64,000 bases of DNA from Mya arenaria (lineage: Eukaryota; Mollusca; Bivalvia; Myida; Myidae): contig NC_069135.1 of assembly GCF_026914265.1 (NCBI RefSeq), positions 20,453,639 through 20,517,638 of the forward strand. Direction: 5' to 3'. Of the stretch, positions 38,901 to 49,089 are shown piece by piece (the stretch's first letter is position 1; each line of letters opens with the position of its first letter). The translations under genes were made by a program, and so were the position numbers. Under the pieces are notes generated by a model. That model searched no databases, was not told where the DNA came from, and worked only from the letters and a program-made list of their open reading frames with translations.

Positions 38901-41900
38901 TACGTGTATAGCTTACACGCATACAAGCGACACAGTACTACGTGTATAACTTACACGTATAGCTTACACGTATAACAGCGACGCAGTACTACGTGTATAG
39001 CTTACACGTATAACAGCGACGCAGTACTACGTGTATAGCTTACACGTATAACAGCGACGCAGTACTACGTGTATAGCTTACACGTACACCAGCGACGCAG
39101 TACTGCGTGTATAGCTTACACGTACACCAGCGACACAGTACTGCGTGTATAGCTTACACGTATACCAGCGACACAGTACTGCGTGTATAGCTTACACGTA
39201 TACCAGCGACACAGTACTGCGTGTATAGCTTACACGTATACCAGCGACACAGTACTGCGTGTATAGCTTACACGTATACCAGCGACACAGTACTGCGTGT
39301 ATAACTAAGACGTATACCAGCGACACAGTACTGCGTGTATAACTAAGACGTATACCAGCGACACAGTACTGCGTGTATAGCTTACACGTATACCAGCGAC
39401 ACAGTACTGCGTGTATAGCTTACACGTATACCAGCGACACAGTACTGCGTGTATAGCTTACACGTATACAAGCGACACAGTACTGCGTGTATAGCTTACA
39501 CGTATACAAGCGACACAGTACTGCGCGTATAGCTTACACGCATACAAGCGACACAGTACTGCGCGTATAGCTTACACGCATACAAGCGACACAGTACTGC
39601 GCGTATAGCTTACACGCATACAAGCGACACAGTACTACGTGTATAGCTTACACGCATACAAGCGACACAGTACTACGTGTATAGCTTACACGCATACAAG
39701 CGACACAGTACTACGTGTATAGCTTACACGCATACAAGCGACACAGTACTACGTGTATAGCTTACACGCATACAAGCGACACAGTACTACGTGTATAACT
39801 TACACGTATAGCTTACACGTATAACAGCGACGCAGTACTACGTGTATAGCTTACACGTACAACAGCGACGCAGTACTACGTGTATAGCTTACACGTACAC
39901 CAGCGACGCAGTACTACGTGTATAGCTTACACGTACACCAGCGACGCAGTACTACGTGTATAGCTTACACGTACACCAGCGACGCAGTACTACGTGTATA
40001 GCTTACAACTATACCAGCGACGCAGTACTGCGTGTAGAGTTTAGACTTATACCAGCGACACAGTACTACATGTATAGCTCAGATGTATACCAGCTACACA
40101 ATACTACGTGTACAACTAAGACGTGTACCAGCGACACAGTACTACGTGTTTGGACATTCAAAAACTACGTGCACACTGGCCATATGGTCGATATCATTGT
40201 ATTTTGACCGGTGCCTGAACTTCTCCCTCTCATTCGCTGTTAATTTCTTTTTCCAGTATTCCTACTCTATCCAAATGTGAGCCTAATCTCCAGTTATGTA
40301 CATTTTATTATTAAAACAAATTGTATTGCAGTTTACATTATATAAAATAAACCAACCAATAAATGTGACCCTCAAGTTATTTTGAGCGGTAAACTTAACA
40401 ATACATTTTAATTTTTTTCCTTTAAATAATTTAAGGTATCAGATGTTTAAATAGTTGTCATTTCGAGGTGCGATTTTTTTACTATATTCGGCTATTGCCG
40501 TAATAATGTGAAATGTTGATGCCTAGTAAACCCATATAATTTCTATATCATTTGGAATGGTACGGGTAAGGTTTGTTGAAAGAATATGGGTTGTAAAGTT
40601 TATATTGGGCAACACATTGTAGAAAAAGGTAATGCGGTTTGTATACTTTAGCTCTTTAATTCAACTGAAATCGGACATGAAAGAACTAGCTATTTTGCAA
40701 TACTGCATAGCCAGCAAAATTAGTTTGTCATATTTTTTTGTTTGTTTAATTTTACATATTCTTTTCTACACATCTAAAAAATTCAAATAATACCAAAACA
40801 ATGTTGGGTCACCAAACAGTCAAATTGTTATGATTGTACATGGGATATACTATCCATCAAATTCATTAAATTTATTTCAGGATATTATCCGAGAAGCACA
40901 AGTCTCTCTTGCTCTGACAATCGACGGTTTGTTAGCGGCCAGACAACAGACGGACCTGACCAACATCATCATCATCTGCATCATCTTCAGTGCAGTGCTT
41001 ATTCTCTGTCCAGTCATTATTTACGCAGTCTACAATCTCACTGTGGAGATTCAGAGATGCTCGCTTCACATTGCCGACAGGTTTAAATATTACAAAAGTG
41101 TTTGCATTTTCATGAAGGCCTTGGCAATGGAGAATTTCTTTGTATTTATTAATTATGTAGAGTTAATAAATAAAAATAATCTCGATTGCCATTGGCTTTC
41201 ACGAATACACCAAAAATAATTTCATAGAGTATATTCTATTTTTGTCTTTTTCCACCAAACGTTTAAATTCCAAAAAAATGGGATTCTTTCCTGATGATAA
41301 GATCAATAAAAGATATCAGACAACTTTTATATTTTAAGGATTTATCTGAAAACTAAGTAAGGTAACAAAACATATGTTGTGAAAAGAACTCATTCCTATT
41401 CACGATCTTTTCCAGGACTAAAGCCTTATCGAAAGAGAAAAGACGGACGGACACGTTGCTGTACCAGATGTTGCCGAAGGAGGTTGCCGAGCAGCTGAAA
41501 CAGAACCAAGAAGTAAGCACCGAGGAGTTCCCACACGCTACCATCATGTTCTCTGACATTGTGGGGTTCACCAACATCTGTTCCCGCAGCTCGCCCTTAC
41601 AGGTACTTTTATTTAGAAGTTTGCATTCTCAAATATCCGGAATTTATTTATGAGACTAGTAACACAAGTAACACTAACAGTTATTGGATCGTAAAAAAAC
41701 GTGTGCATTCACACCAGCCAATATGTATTGAATTATAATATAAATAAGGATATGTGATGAAGCACACGTGTAATTTCTAGTACCAGATGTTCCACGAATA
41801 GAAAACAATAGGACCAGAAAATAGGCAATCCGAAAAAGATGGAAACTATTCATTTCTAAAAATGAACGATTGCCCTGTTTATAGATAAGCACGATGTTAA

Positions 41901-42279
41901 TGCCAAATACTCGTGTCATGAAAAACACTCGGCGTCACAATACAACAATAACAGATAACATAAACAAAAAATAAATGTTTATTAATAAATGTTCGGGATT
42001 TGGCTTTGGTACACGAGCGACACAGGACACCATTGGAATTACTTCATCGAATCATTTTACAATATATTCTTGCATTTGATATTACACCTTGGACATAAGG
42101 TATATGTATATGGCATTTTTAACGTTGATATTTTAACTGAATATATTGAGTCGATTGTTCAAAACCTTTTTACAACGTTTTTAGCCTCATCGTTGTTACC
42201 TTTCAAATCTTAATTGCTCTAGAAATTAGAAGGATACACTTTTGATATGCAATATTCCTAACAAGATTTAAGAAAACTG

Positions 42280-42362
<83 letters not shown>

Positions 42363-45300
42363 ATGTTGTATCTGTTTGTTTTAATACATTATCTTGTCAT
42401 TAAATATTAAACTTTTAAAATTTAACAACTATGTCGTTAATCACGTTTTAACTTCAACGCAGTTCTGAACAATCGGATCAAAATCTTTACCATGATCACC
42501 TTTTTTGCAGATCGTCGAGATGTTAAACACGATATACTCGTGTCTGGATGAACGGATAGACGTGTACGACGTGTACAAGGTGGAGACGATTGGCGACGCA
42601 TATCTCGTCGTTTCAGGTACGAAGATATTTACTCTTACTGGTTTCTCGATGAACGGGTCGACGGTTACTATGTCTGTTTCAGTAACGGTGATATTTACTC
42701 TTTAAGATCATTCCAAGCGTTTTTTCTTTCAAACATTTCGCAGTTATTATTGCGTTTTCTACAATGCGTCATTATATGACACTAAAAATACAGACAAAAA
42801 AATCAATTGCATATAGCAATTAGTTGAAAGGTTTTCATTGGTGCTGTAAATAAAAGGTCAGATCAAGACGGGCGCAACTTCATAAATACGTAGAAACACA
42901 ATTTAAATCAACAAAGCTAGCTTACTTACACGTTTACTCAACTAGTTGAATACAACTGTGACTATTGTAAATAATGACTATTGGCATATTATTTTTATCA
43001 CATGCCTTTTTCCGGTAATAAATAACAAAAAGACCTACCAGTTTCACCTCCGCTGTTGATGAGCCGATATCACAGACTGACAAAGCAATGCTTAAGATCA
43101 TTCAAAGCGTTTATTTTTTGCAAACATTTCGCAGTTATGATTTCCTACGTCGTCTACACTGCGTCATCATTTAACAATAAAAATACATACATGGATACTT
43201 TTATACATTGCATGTATTTATTAGAAATGTTTATATTGCTGCTGTAAATAAAAGTGACTTATTCAATCGGGTAATGTTGAAAATCGATTAAGGACGGCGG
43301 AAATCGATTCTCGCTATTAATTTGAAAATATTCTCTAACACGAAAGTCTTTAAAAAGCATTCTAAATGAAAACAAATGAAACTGAAACACAGTTATATAA
43401 TATGCTTGAAACATGAACAATTAAGCTGGAAGTGAAGTCCTGATGGACCGAATGATACAAAATATCATCATTTTCAATACGATTTTCTGTAACATGTTCT
43501 TCTACTTTATCGTTTTGGTTTGTCTTGTGATAATCTTACCCTAAAGCGAGGGTTTAATTTTTTTTAAATGACGCTGCTCCTTCCTGTTGTTGTTTCGTTT
43601 TATTTAGATCGTTATCTGACTATTAACATATTATTTATACGTTTTTACTACCAAAGGTGTTCCAAAGCCAAACGGTAACCGTCACGCTTCTGAGATCGCC
43701 TCCCTTGCTCTTGACATCCTGGAGCACGTCAACCGGATGGAGATCCCCCATATTCCAGGGACGAACGTCAGACTACGCATCGGTTGCCATTCAGGTACAT
43801 TTTGCGAACTTACAGTTTGGCACTCCCATGTCTTAAAAGTATGACGGTGATGAAAATAAGCTACGTAATAAAACATTCGCTGATCATTTGGTTAATTTTG
43901 TTCTCATTTGAAAGCTTTTGACATACAGATATTTACCAGAAGATTATGGCCCTAGTTTCTGAAACGTTTCTTTATAGCAGAATAAGAACACTATTTTTTA
44001 ACAAAAAATAGTACCGAAACCATTATGCTAAACGTAGAACATGGTGCCTCCAAGTTCTCATTCATACAGTAATATATTTGAATGTCTGTATCAATTTTTA
44101 AACCATGTATATACGCAATAACATGGGCACTGTTGAGCGTTAATATACCGAGGCTCAACGAGAGACGGACGAATGAAATTTTATTTATTTTGAATGCTTA
44201 TATGAAGTAAATAAATTATTTGGTATATGTTCATGACGTTCTTTAAATTTGAAAAATAAAGTTTTTAAGAAAGTTTTTCATGAAATCAAGAAAAAATAAC
44301 ACGTTTCTCTCTTAGAATTGAAATTGATATTATTATCAATCAAATACATCTTTATGAGAAATACAGGTATGGCTTGCTGGAATATTAAGAAAGCATTTTT
44401 TGTTTCCAATAAAATTGTTAACAAAAGTGCAGAATGATATTGTTATACTACAGATGTGTAATACAGAAAGGTATGTGATTAGTATTTTTTAACTAGAAAC
44501 AATGTATAACTTTTTTATAAATATATAAATTCGTTTTGTTTCGTTTCAGGAGCGGTGGTTGCTGGTGTGGTGGGGACGAAGATGCCACACTACTGCGTGT
44601 TTGGAGAGGCAGTAAATGTCGCAAACATGATGGAGGCGCTCGGAAAACGTAATATGAATTGAACTTTAAAGGCCTAGTTTAAGCCTTCTATAAGTGACCC
44701 CCCCCCCCCCCACAATCTGTATATAGTACACAACCTCTGTGTATTGATCTTAATTCAATTGCCTTGTACCCTCTTATCAGATCTCTGATCTGAGTATCCT
44801 GCTGAGACGTTTTGGAGTTTTTTTTTAAATGGACTCTAAATGGCCCTGAGCTAATAAACAAATACACAGGAAATTAGCCCCTACTGTGGCACCAGTGCAA
44901 TATGCAGGAGATGCACAGCAGGCCCCAATTTCTCGAATCTTCTTAAGCTTAACAGGCTTAAGTTGCTTATTTCAATTAGCCAAAATACAAACTTATAGTG
45001 TTTTTTTTATAAATGAAAAATGGTCAATTGTGATAATTGTAACGATGATTCCTATCTTTAGTATTAAAACATTAAAGGAGTATATAAAATGCAAAATACT
45101 GAAAGACAAAAATAGTGGGTTTAACTTAATCCTGTTATAAGAGACTTAAGAAGTTTTGAGAAATTGGGGCCAGGTGATTATGATGCCAGTATGCCTTTAA
45201 CTAGACCTTTAAAAACAACCGCAAAGTCAGATAACCACGACATACCCTTTACGCCAATCGGATCACTTTTTGGAATTTTTCATCAAAAACAACCTCGGAT

Positions 45301-46228
45301 GTATGCAAGTGAATCGTAAAATTGATTATATTACTCGTGTAATTTGCATTATTCAGTTGCAATTGATTCCAAGTGAAGTTTATCATATTTAGATTTTTCA
45401 GAGTAAAGTCCTTATGATTGACTGATAATGTTGACATTGTTATCCGTCTATATGCATCCGAGGTTGTTACCGAAGGGAAATGATTGAGTTGTCAGCTACA
45501 ATACATCCTTCGGTGAATGTGGAGTTGCGGGTTTCAAGCGGTTATCCGAAAATGAAAAACCCGTACGACATGCGTGTTTCCTTCTTGATATTAATACAAA
45601 TATTTGTTAGGTCTACGTTATTTTCCCAACAATTTTTTTTTAAAATTAAGCTAATCAGTAGCTTAAACGTAAGGTAAATTGGTATGGTAATTATTTAAAT
45701 GGGTTTCTGTCTATGCTCTTCCTTGTTTTCATACAAACATTAACTTTTATGTCCCGAGAAAATACTTTACAAACGGAATGAGAAATGATGTTCATAAAAT
45801 ATACACAATCTTAGCATCCCATTCAGCAAACACATATCTTTCCAGCTTGCAAGGTCCACCTTAGCAAGTCGACGGCTGATCATTTGACAGAAGTAGGCGG
45901 CTTCGTCATTCGGGAGAGAGATGATCTCACAGAAAAGGTAACTGCTTCGCCTTCTCATTGACTCATGAGTCACGTTGTTTTAAAACTAGTTTATAAAACG
46001 CGTTACTTCACACTTGTCCACAAATTTATGAATAATTACAAAACGAAAAATAGTATCATCAATATGATTTAACATTTGTCTTGATAGAATGACCGTGACC
46101 TGATGCTGACTTTCAAGGGCAACGTGAAGACATATTGGCTTGAGTGCAAGGAAGGATACGCTCCGCCGGATTACGACGAATACTTCGTAGACCCCGAAAT
46201 TCTGATTGATTCCAAGACGGCTAACTAA
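32954..46228 (+). CDS. NIT-domain receptor guanylate cyclase (NIT-GC), 14 exons
   Basis: Exons: 32954..33119, 33402..33564, 33711..33843, 34297..34385, 34667..34784, 35947..36087, 37016..37228, 40881..41080, 41416..41602, 42511..42616, 43657..43794, 44550..44648, 45846..45937, 46088..46228. All are GT-AG and phases sum to 1986 nt, 661 residues plus stop. Order: basic cytoplasmic N-terminus; TM1 about 71-88 ([15 protein letters not shown]); extracellular NIT domain with the family signature [14 protein letters not shown] (exon 3); TM2 about 370-391; helix [15 protein letters not shown]; class III cyclase domain. Metal aspartates are in FSDIVGFT (D455) and ETIGDAY (D499). E495 (KVET) and C567 (HYCVFG) specify GTP. 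The conserved Asn is present (VN, N574), but the transition-state Arg four residues on is Met578. The product would make cGMP at the plasma membrane; NIT-GCs are linked to nitrate/nitrite/NO sensing. The start is the first ATG, with A at -3. No kinase-homology domain is present. Confidence 0.95.
34901..35105. mobile_element. TIR element of the GTTAACAACG family, copy 2 (NIT-GC intron 5)
   Basis: Left arm AACAATGTGGTTAACGCCGT then CGTTGTTAACTTTAAA. Right arm CTTTAAAGTTAGCAACGATA then TCGTAAACACCGTTGTTAAG is its diverged reverse complement, giving arms of about 36 bp. The interior contains TCACAGTATTTCTAACAAG, which recurs in related form at 20.1 kb and 42.25 kb. Non-coding. Confidence 0.6.
35302..35533. 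mobile_element. GGCCCCAATTTCTC-family MITE, diverged copy (NIT-GC intron 5)
   Basis: Starts GGCCTCAAATTCTCGAAAG then TTCTTAAG and ends AAAGAAATTGGGGTC, diverged inverted termini of the element nested at 44921-45171. The interior again has CTTAAG motifs and an AT-rich core. Non-coding. Confidence 0.55.
36088..37015 (+). other. NIT-GC intron 6
   Basis: GT...AG intron of 928 bp. The open frame at 36700-36990 inside it has no recognisable domain and no splice-supported extension; it is treated as chance. Confidence 0.55.
37280..40155. repeat. 38-bp minisatellite filling NIT-GC intron 7, about 75 copies
   Basis: Unit ACACAGTACTGCGTGTATAG followed by CTTACACGTATACCAGCG, exactly 38 bp. The array begins about 50 bp after the exon 7 donor and occupies most of the 3.65-kb intron. 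Each unit holds two dyads: CGTGTA-TAGCT-TACACG (perfect 6-bp arms) and an AGTACT-centred near-palindrome. Variant blocks (CATACAAGCG, TACGTGT, AACAGCGACGC) are ordered. A block containing the irregular CGTGTATAACTTACACGTAT recurs at 38941 and 39790, showing a duplication of about 849 bp inside the array. The 5' edge is degenerate. Confidence 0.96.
42162..42480. mobile_element. TIR element of the GTTAACAACG family, copy 3 (NIT-GC intron 9)
   Basis: Left arm ACAACGTTTTTAGCCTCATC then GTTGTTACC. Right arm TTTAACAACTATGTCGTTAA then TCACGTTTTAAC, related by reverse complement to the left. A TA microsatellite has expanded in the middle. Related to the copies at 8.5 and 34.9 kb. Confidence 0.5.
42281..42359. 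repeat. (TA)n microsatellite
   Basis: About 39 uninterrupted TA dinucleotides within the TIR element in NIT-GC intron 9. Confidence 0.98.
42703..43275 (+). repeat. Pair of diverged direct repeats in NIT-GC intron 10
   Basis: Segments of about 175 bp starting GATCATTCCAAGCG (42703) and GATCATTCAAAGCG (43097) align throughout. Shared stretches include AAACATTTCGCAGTTAT, ATTGCATAT/ATTGCATGT and GCTGCTGTAAATAAAAG/GGTGCTGTAAATAAAAG. This is an old local duplication inside the intron. Confidence 0.65.
44670..45208. mobile_element. TTAA-flanked MITE, copy B, in NIT-GC intron 12 with a nested insert
   Basis: Element from AGGCCTAGTTTAAGCC to ...AACTAGACCT, flanked by TTAA at 44666-44669 and 45209-45212. 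The duplicated copy of this intron at 60907-60910 has a single TTAA in the same context (TGAATTGCACTTTAACAAAC), which is the empty site. It carries a C-run after GTGACC and a 251-bp insertion at 44921-45171. Host element length without the insert is 288 bp. Confidence 0.88.
44921..45171. mobile_element. MITE with GGCCCCAATTTCTC termini, nested in MITE copy B
   Basis: Left end GGCCCCAATTTCTCGAATCT then TCTTAAG. Right end CTTAAGAAGTTTTGAGAAAT then TGGGGCC is the inverted form. It interrupts the host exactly where copies A and C read GCACAGCAGGGGATTATCAT and GCACAACATGGGATTGTCAT. Duplicated target bases are ambiguous, possibly AGG. Confidence 0.75.
45288..45468. mobile_element. 181-bp palindromic element with CCTCGGATG termini (NIT-GC intron 12)
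   Basis: AACAACCTCGGATGTATGC at the left and TATGCATCCGAGGTTGTT at the right form inverted repeats. Related sequences with ACATTGTAAACCGTCCA next to the right terminus occur near 2.6 and 26.45 kb. A degraded version is in the duplicated intron (about 60984-61215), so it predates the duplication. Confidence 0.6.
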
Positions 46229-46497
46229 TCGAATAGTTTACTTTTCCCAGCTTGCATACAAGTTGAAATACTTACCTGTATCGGGACACTTCTTCTGGAC
46301 GTTTGTAGCGAAAAGCAAAAGTCCTGCAACAGTACGAATATGTTTCTACACTATTCAGTAAACTGTTTTGGGATTTTTTATTACTACCTATTCACATAAA
46401 TAAGTAACAAAATCATTTCACCATCAAAGGGGCACTAGCTTTTATTGTTTGATAGAGTTGAAACGCTGGGTATCGATAAACATATTTTTTTAACAAA

Positions 46498-46503
46498 AAT
46501 AAA
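46498..46503 (+). promoter_or_regulatory. Candidate polyadenylation signal of NIT-GC
   Basis: AATAAA about 270 nt after the NIT-GC stop codon. It is one of several A/T-rich candidates in this flank; use is inferred. Confidence 0.3.
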
Positions 46504-46561
46504 TAGAACTGCACCTTAATGCATACTGTTGTTTCGAATCTATACGTGATAACATACAGAG

Positions 46562-46624
46562 CTGTGGCCACTAGACACACAGCGATAACAGCACTGTTTA
46601 TAATGTTCTTCACAGTGAAATGCC
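46562..46624 (-). pseudogene. B-box exon relic downstream of NIT-GC
   Basis: On the minus strand the sequence aligns to the end of the TRIM B-box exon (58416-58480). The last 38 bases, CAGTGCTGTTATCGCTGTGT then GTCTAGTGGCCACAG, keep the cysteine spacing of CCxxCVSxxH and stop where that exon has its splice donor. Only about 60 bp survive, with internal indels. The same relic follows the second NIT-GC copy. Confidence 0.7.
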
Positions 46625-46639
46625 TAGTTTTAGTGCAGC

Positions 46640-48640
46640 AGCTCCAATATTAATGTTAACAGCAATAAGAACAACAGCAGCAACCACCACAACACCACCA
46701 CCACAACAACAATAACAATTCTCGTATGAGGGTTTTAGAAAACAACAAAAAGACAAAGGCATTTATAATATTGTAAAGTTCTGGCGGGTTTTTACTTATA
46801 ATTTTAAGTACCTCAATCATGACATGCAGCTACAGCATTTAATTGCCTTTTGTACATAGACGTACTGTGTATTATACATGGTTTTGTACAAACAGGTAAG
46901 ATGACTTAAACAAATAATATGTTTGTGTCCTGTTTCGGGTTGGTAGGATGGAAAATCTGAATGAAGTATATGGGAACTGAATATCTATCACATATAAAGT
47001 GATATCAAAGAAAATGTTAATTAATTTTATATAATATTAAAACAATTTCATATAATATTATAAGTATTTTGAAATTTATGTTTTATAAAATGTACCTGTT
47101 ATAAATTTTGTTCTTTTGAAATTACAACTAAGCGTTGCAAATTTATTTTTAGCATACTATTTTTTAATGAAATGTAATTTTGTTTTATTTAATATTGTTT
47201 GGTTTGTCCATAATCTGTGATACGTAGTTTGTAAAGCGCTTTTTAAAAGTCAAAAATTGAAGTATTTTGGTATATTATATCGGTGGATTAGTAATATATG
47301 CACATGAATGAAATTGTTCGAACGAGATTTTTTATAATACTGAAATTGAAATGCATTAACAAAGAGGCTGGTTTTCCATGTAAACCCTATCTACGTAATC
47401 ATGCTGTGAACGATTTCTGCTTATATGCATCAAAGCCAAGCAGATGTGATTTACCGTCATTCTTATCAGACCTACCATATCAAGCAATTATAACTGTAAC
47501 TGTGGAAACAATTGACACCACGCCGATAGCGATGAGACTACGCCTACAGTGTCACGTGACGCCTTAGTAAGGGACCTACGACAAATACACAGACACAGAC
47601 GATAATAATACCGAAGTGATACTTGACACTCAGATAAAAACCCCATAGAACTTGGTAAAACATAGCAGTAAAATCAAGTATAGCATTAAATTAATTCATT
47701 ATTATCAATTGAATGCAATTTATGATTCAGATAGAAATGATTTCATGTCGAAACTTTAAAACAATTTATATTTAAATGACATCGTTTTGACAAAATGAGT
47801 TTTGTTACAGCAAGCCCCGTTTAAAAACTCAAATTTAGGGAAACAAAACCTGTATTAATTTCCTTTACGAAAGTCAACAAAAACGACGTTTGTTTATATC
47901 AAATGTCAAAGCCAAATGGATGTTGCTGTTTTTCTTCCTTTCTCCATTAAAATTCACTTGTTTTTTTTACAAGTTTAATGAATTATTAGTATTGATATAA
48001 CTACCTTAATGTTTCTCTCAATGTATGAATATCAGTTTCAGTTTCAGTTTATTGGCAATACCATTAAATGCATGCTTTTGGCCAAAATTAACATCAATTT
48101 CACAAATATCCGTAAACGAAAAACGCAAAACTGTTCTAACAAGCAAAAAAGAAGTTAGAAATGATCATAGCCATATCACAAATTTATAATTCGATTTACG
48201 TCATTTACAAAGATGATTTTGTTTTATATATTCGTATATACGTTTTGTGATCTTTAGTTATATGGTATGACGGACCTATACCGGATGATATTTGATATTT
48301 TATCTGTGCTAAAAATAATAATATGTAACGCGAACCAGCTGAGTTGCGGTTTCTCCTTAAAGTAGGATTTAAAATTCAACGCACAAAAAGGAGACAAATT
48401 TCTAAAGAAAAATCAATTAATCGCATGATATCGTCAATGTTTTACACTAACACTGATAACTTCTAATGATATTTCCTGTTTAAAGACTAATGGATAATAT
48501 ACGCATATTATGTACGGATACATAAACGATTAATACATTTGATTTGAAGGGTTGAAATAGTCTACATAAAGGTTACTTTGTTAAGTACAATGAAATGCAT
48601 AATTTGACCAACATTAAGGGAAATGTCAGTATTTCGGATT
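46640..48640. other. Downstream flank of NIT-GC, no gene seen
   Basis: Contains CAA/CAC-rich low complexity (46660-46720). The shared segmental-duplication flank runs to about 47515; the rest is AT-rich. The open frame at 47298-47567 lies in the duplicated flank and is not preserved open in the second copy. Confidence 0.5.
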
Positions 48641-48647
48641 TTCTTAA

Positions 48648-49083
48648 AGACCTAGTTTAATCCTTCTATAAGTGACCCCCCAAAAACAACAACAACAACA
48701 ACAACAACAACAAAAAAACACAAGAAAAACAAAACAACACCAACAACAACAAACAAACAAACAAACAAAAAACAAAACAACAACAACAAAAAACAACAAC
48801 GACAACAACAACAACAACAACAAAAGCTACAACAATATCAACAGTGTATTGTACTCAACCTCTGTGTATTGATCTTAATCTAATTGCCTAATTGTCTTAT
48901 CAGATCCCTGATCTGGGTATTCTGCTGTGCAGTTTTAGAGGTTTTATTATAGAAATGGACCCTAAATGGCGCTGAGCCAATAAACAAATAAACAGGAAAT
49001 TGGCCCTTACTGTGACATAAGTGCAATTAGCAGGAGATGCACAACATGGGATTGTCATGCCAAACATTCTTTAAACTGGGCCT
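48648..49083. mobile_element. TTAA-flanked MITE, copy C, with expanded CAA microsatellite
   Basis: Starts AGACCTAGTTTAATCC and ends ...AAACTGGGCCT, with TTAA at 48644-48647 and 49084-49087. After GTGACCCCCCA a (CAA)n tract of about 140 bp (48683-48822) has grown at the position occupied by C/A runs in the other copies. The open poly-Gln frame is an artefact of this tract. Confidence 0.8.
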
Positions 49084-49089
49084 TTAATA

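Larger units (their letters stand above)
44127..47515. repeat. Segmental duplication, copy 1 (3' end of NIT-GC and downstream flank)
   Basis: Homologous to 60255-63933. Homology begins in intron 11 (AACGAGAGACGGACGAAT here, CATCGAGAGACCGACGAAT there), covers exons 12-14 and runs about 1.3 kb past the stop codon (AATCATGCTGTGAACGATTT in both). Exons are nearly identical; introns and flank have diverged by substitutions and indels. The large extra length in intron 12 here is a MITE insertion. Confidence 0.9.

Noticed and set aside
47298..47567. 89-codon open frame in the NIT-GC flank
   Set aside because: Counterpart in the second duplication copy (about 63730-63930) is not open, arguing against coding function.
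48672..48872. Poly-Gln/Asn/Lys open frame
   Set aside because: Derived from the CAA repeat inside MITE copy C.
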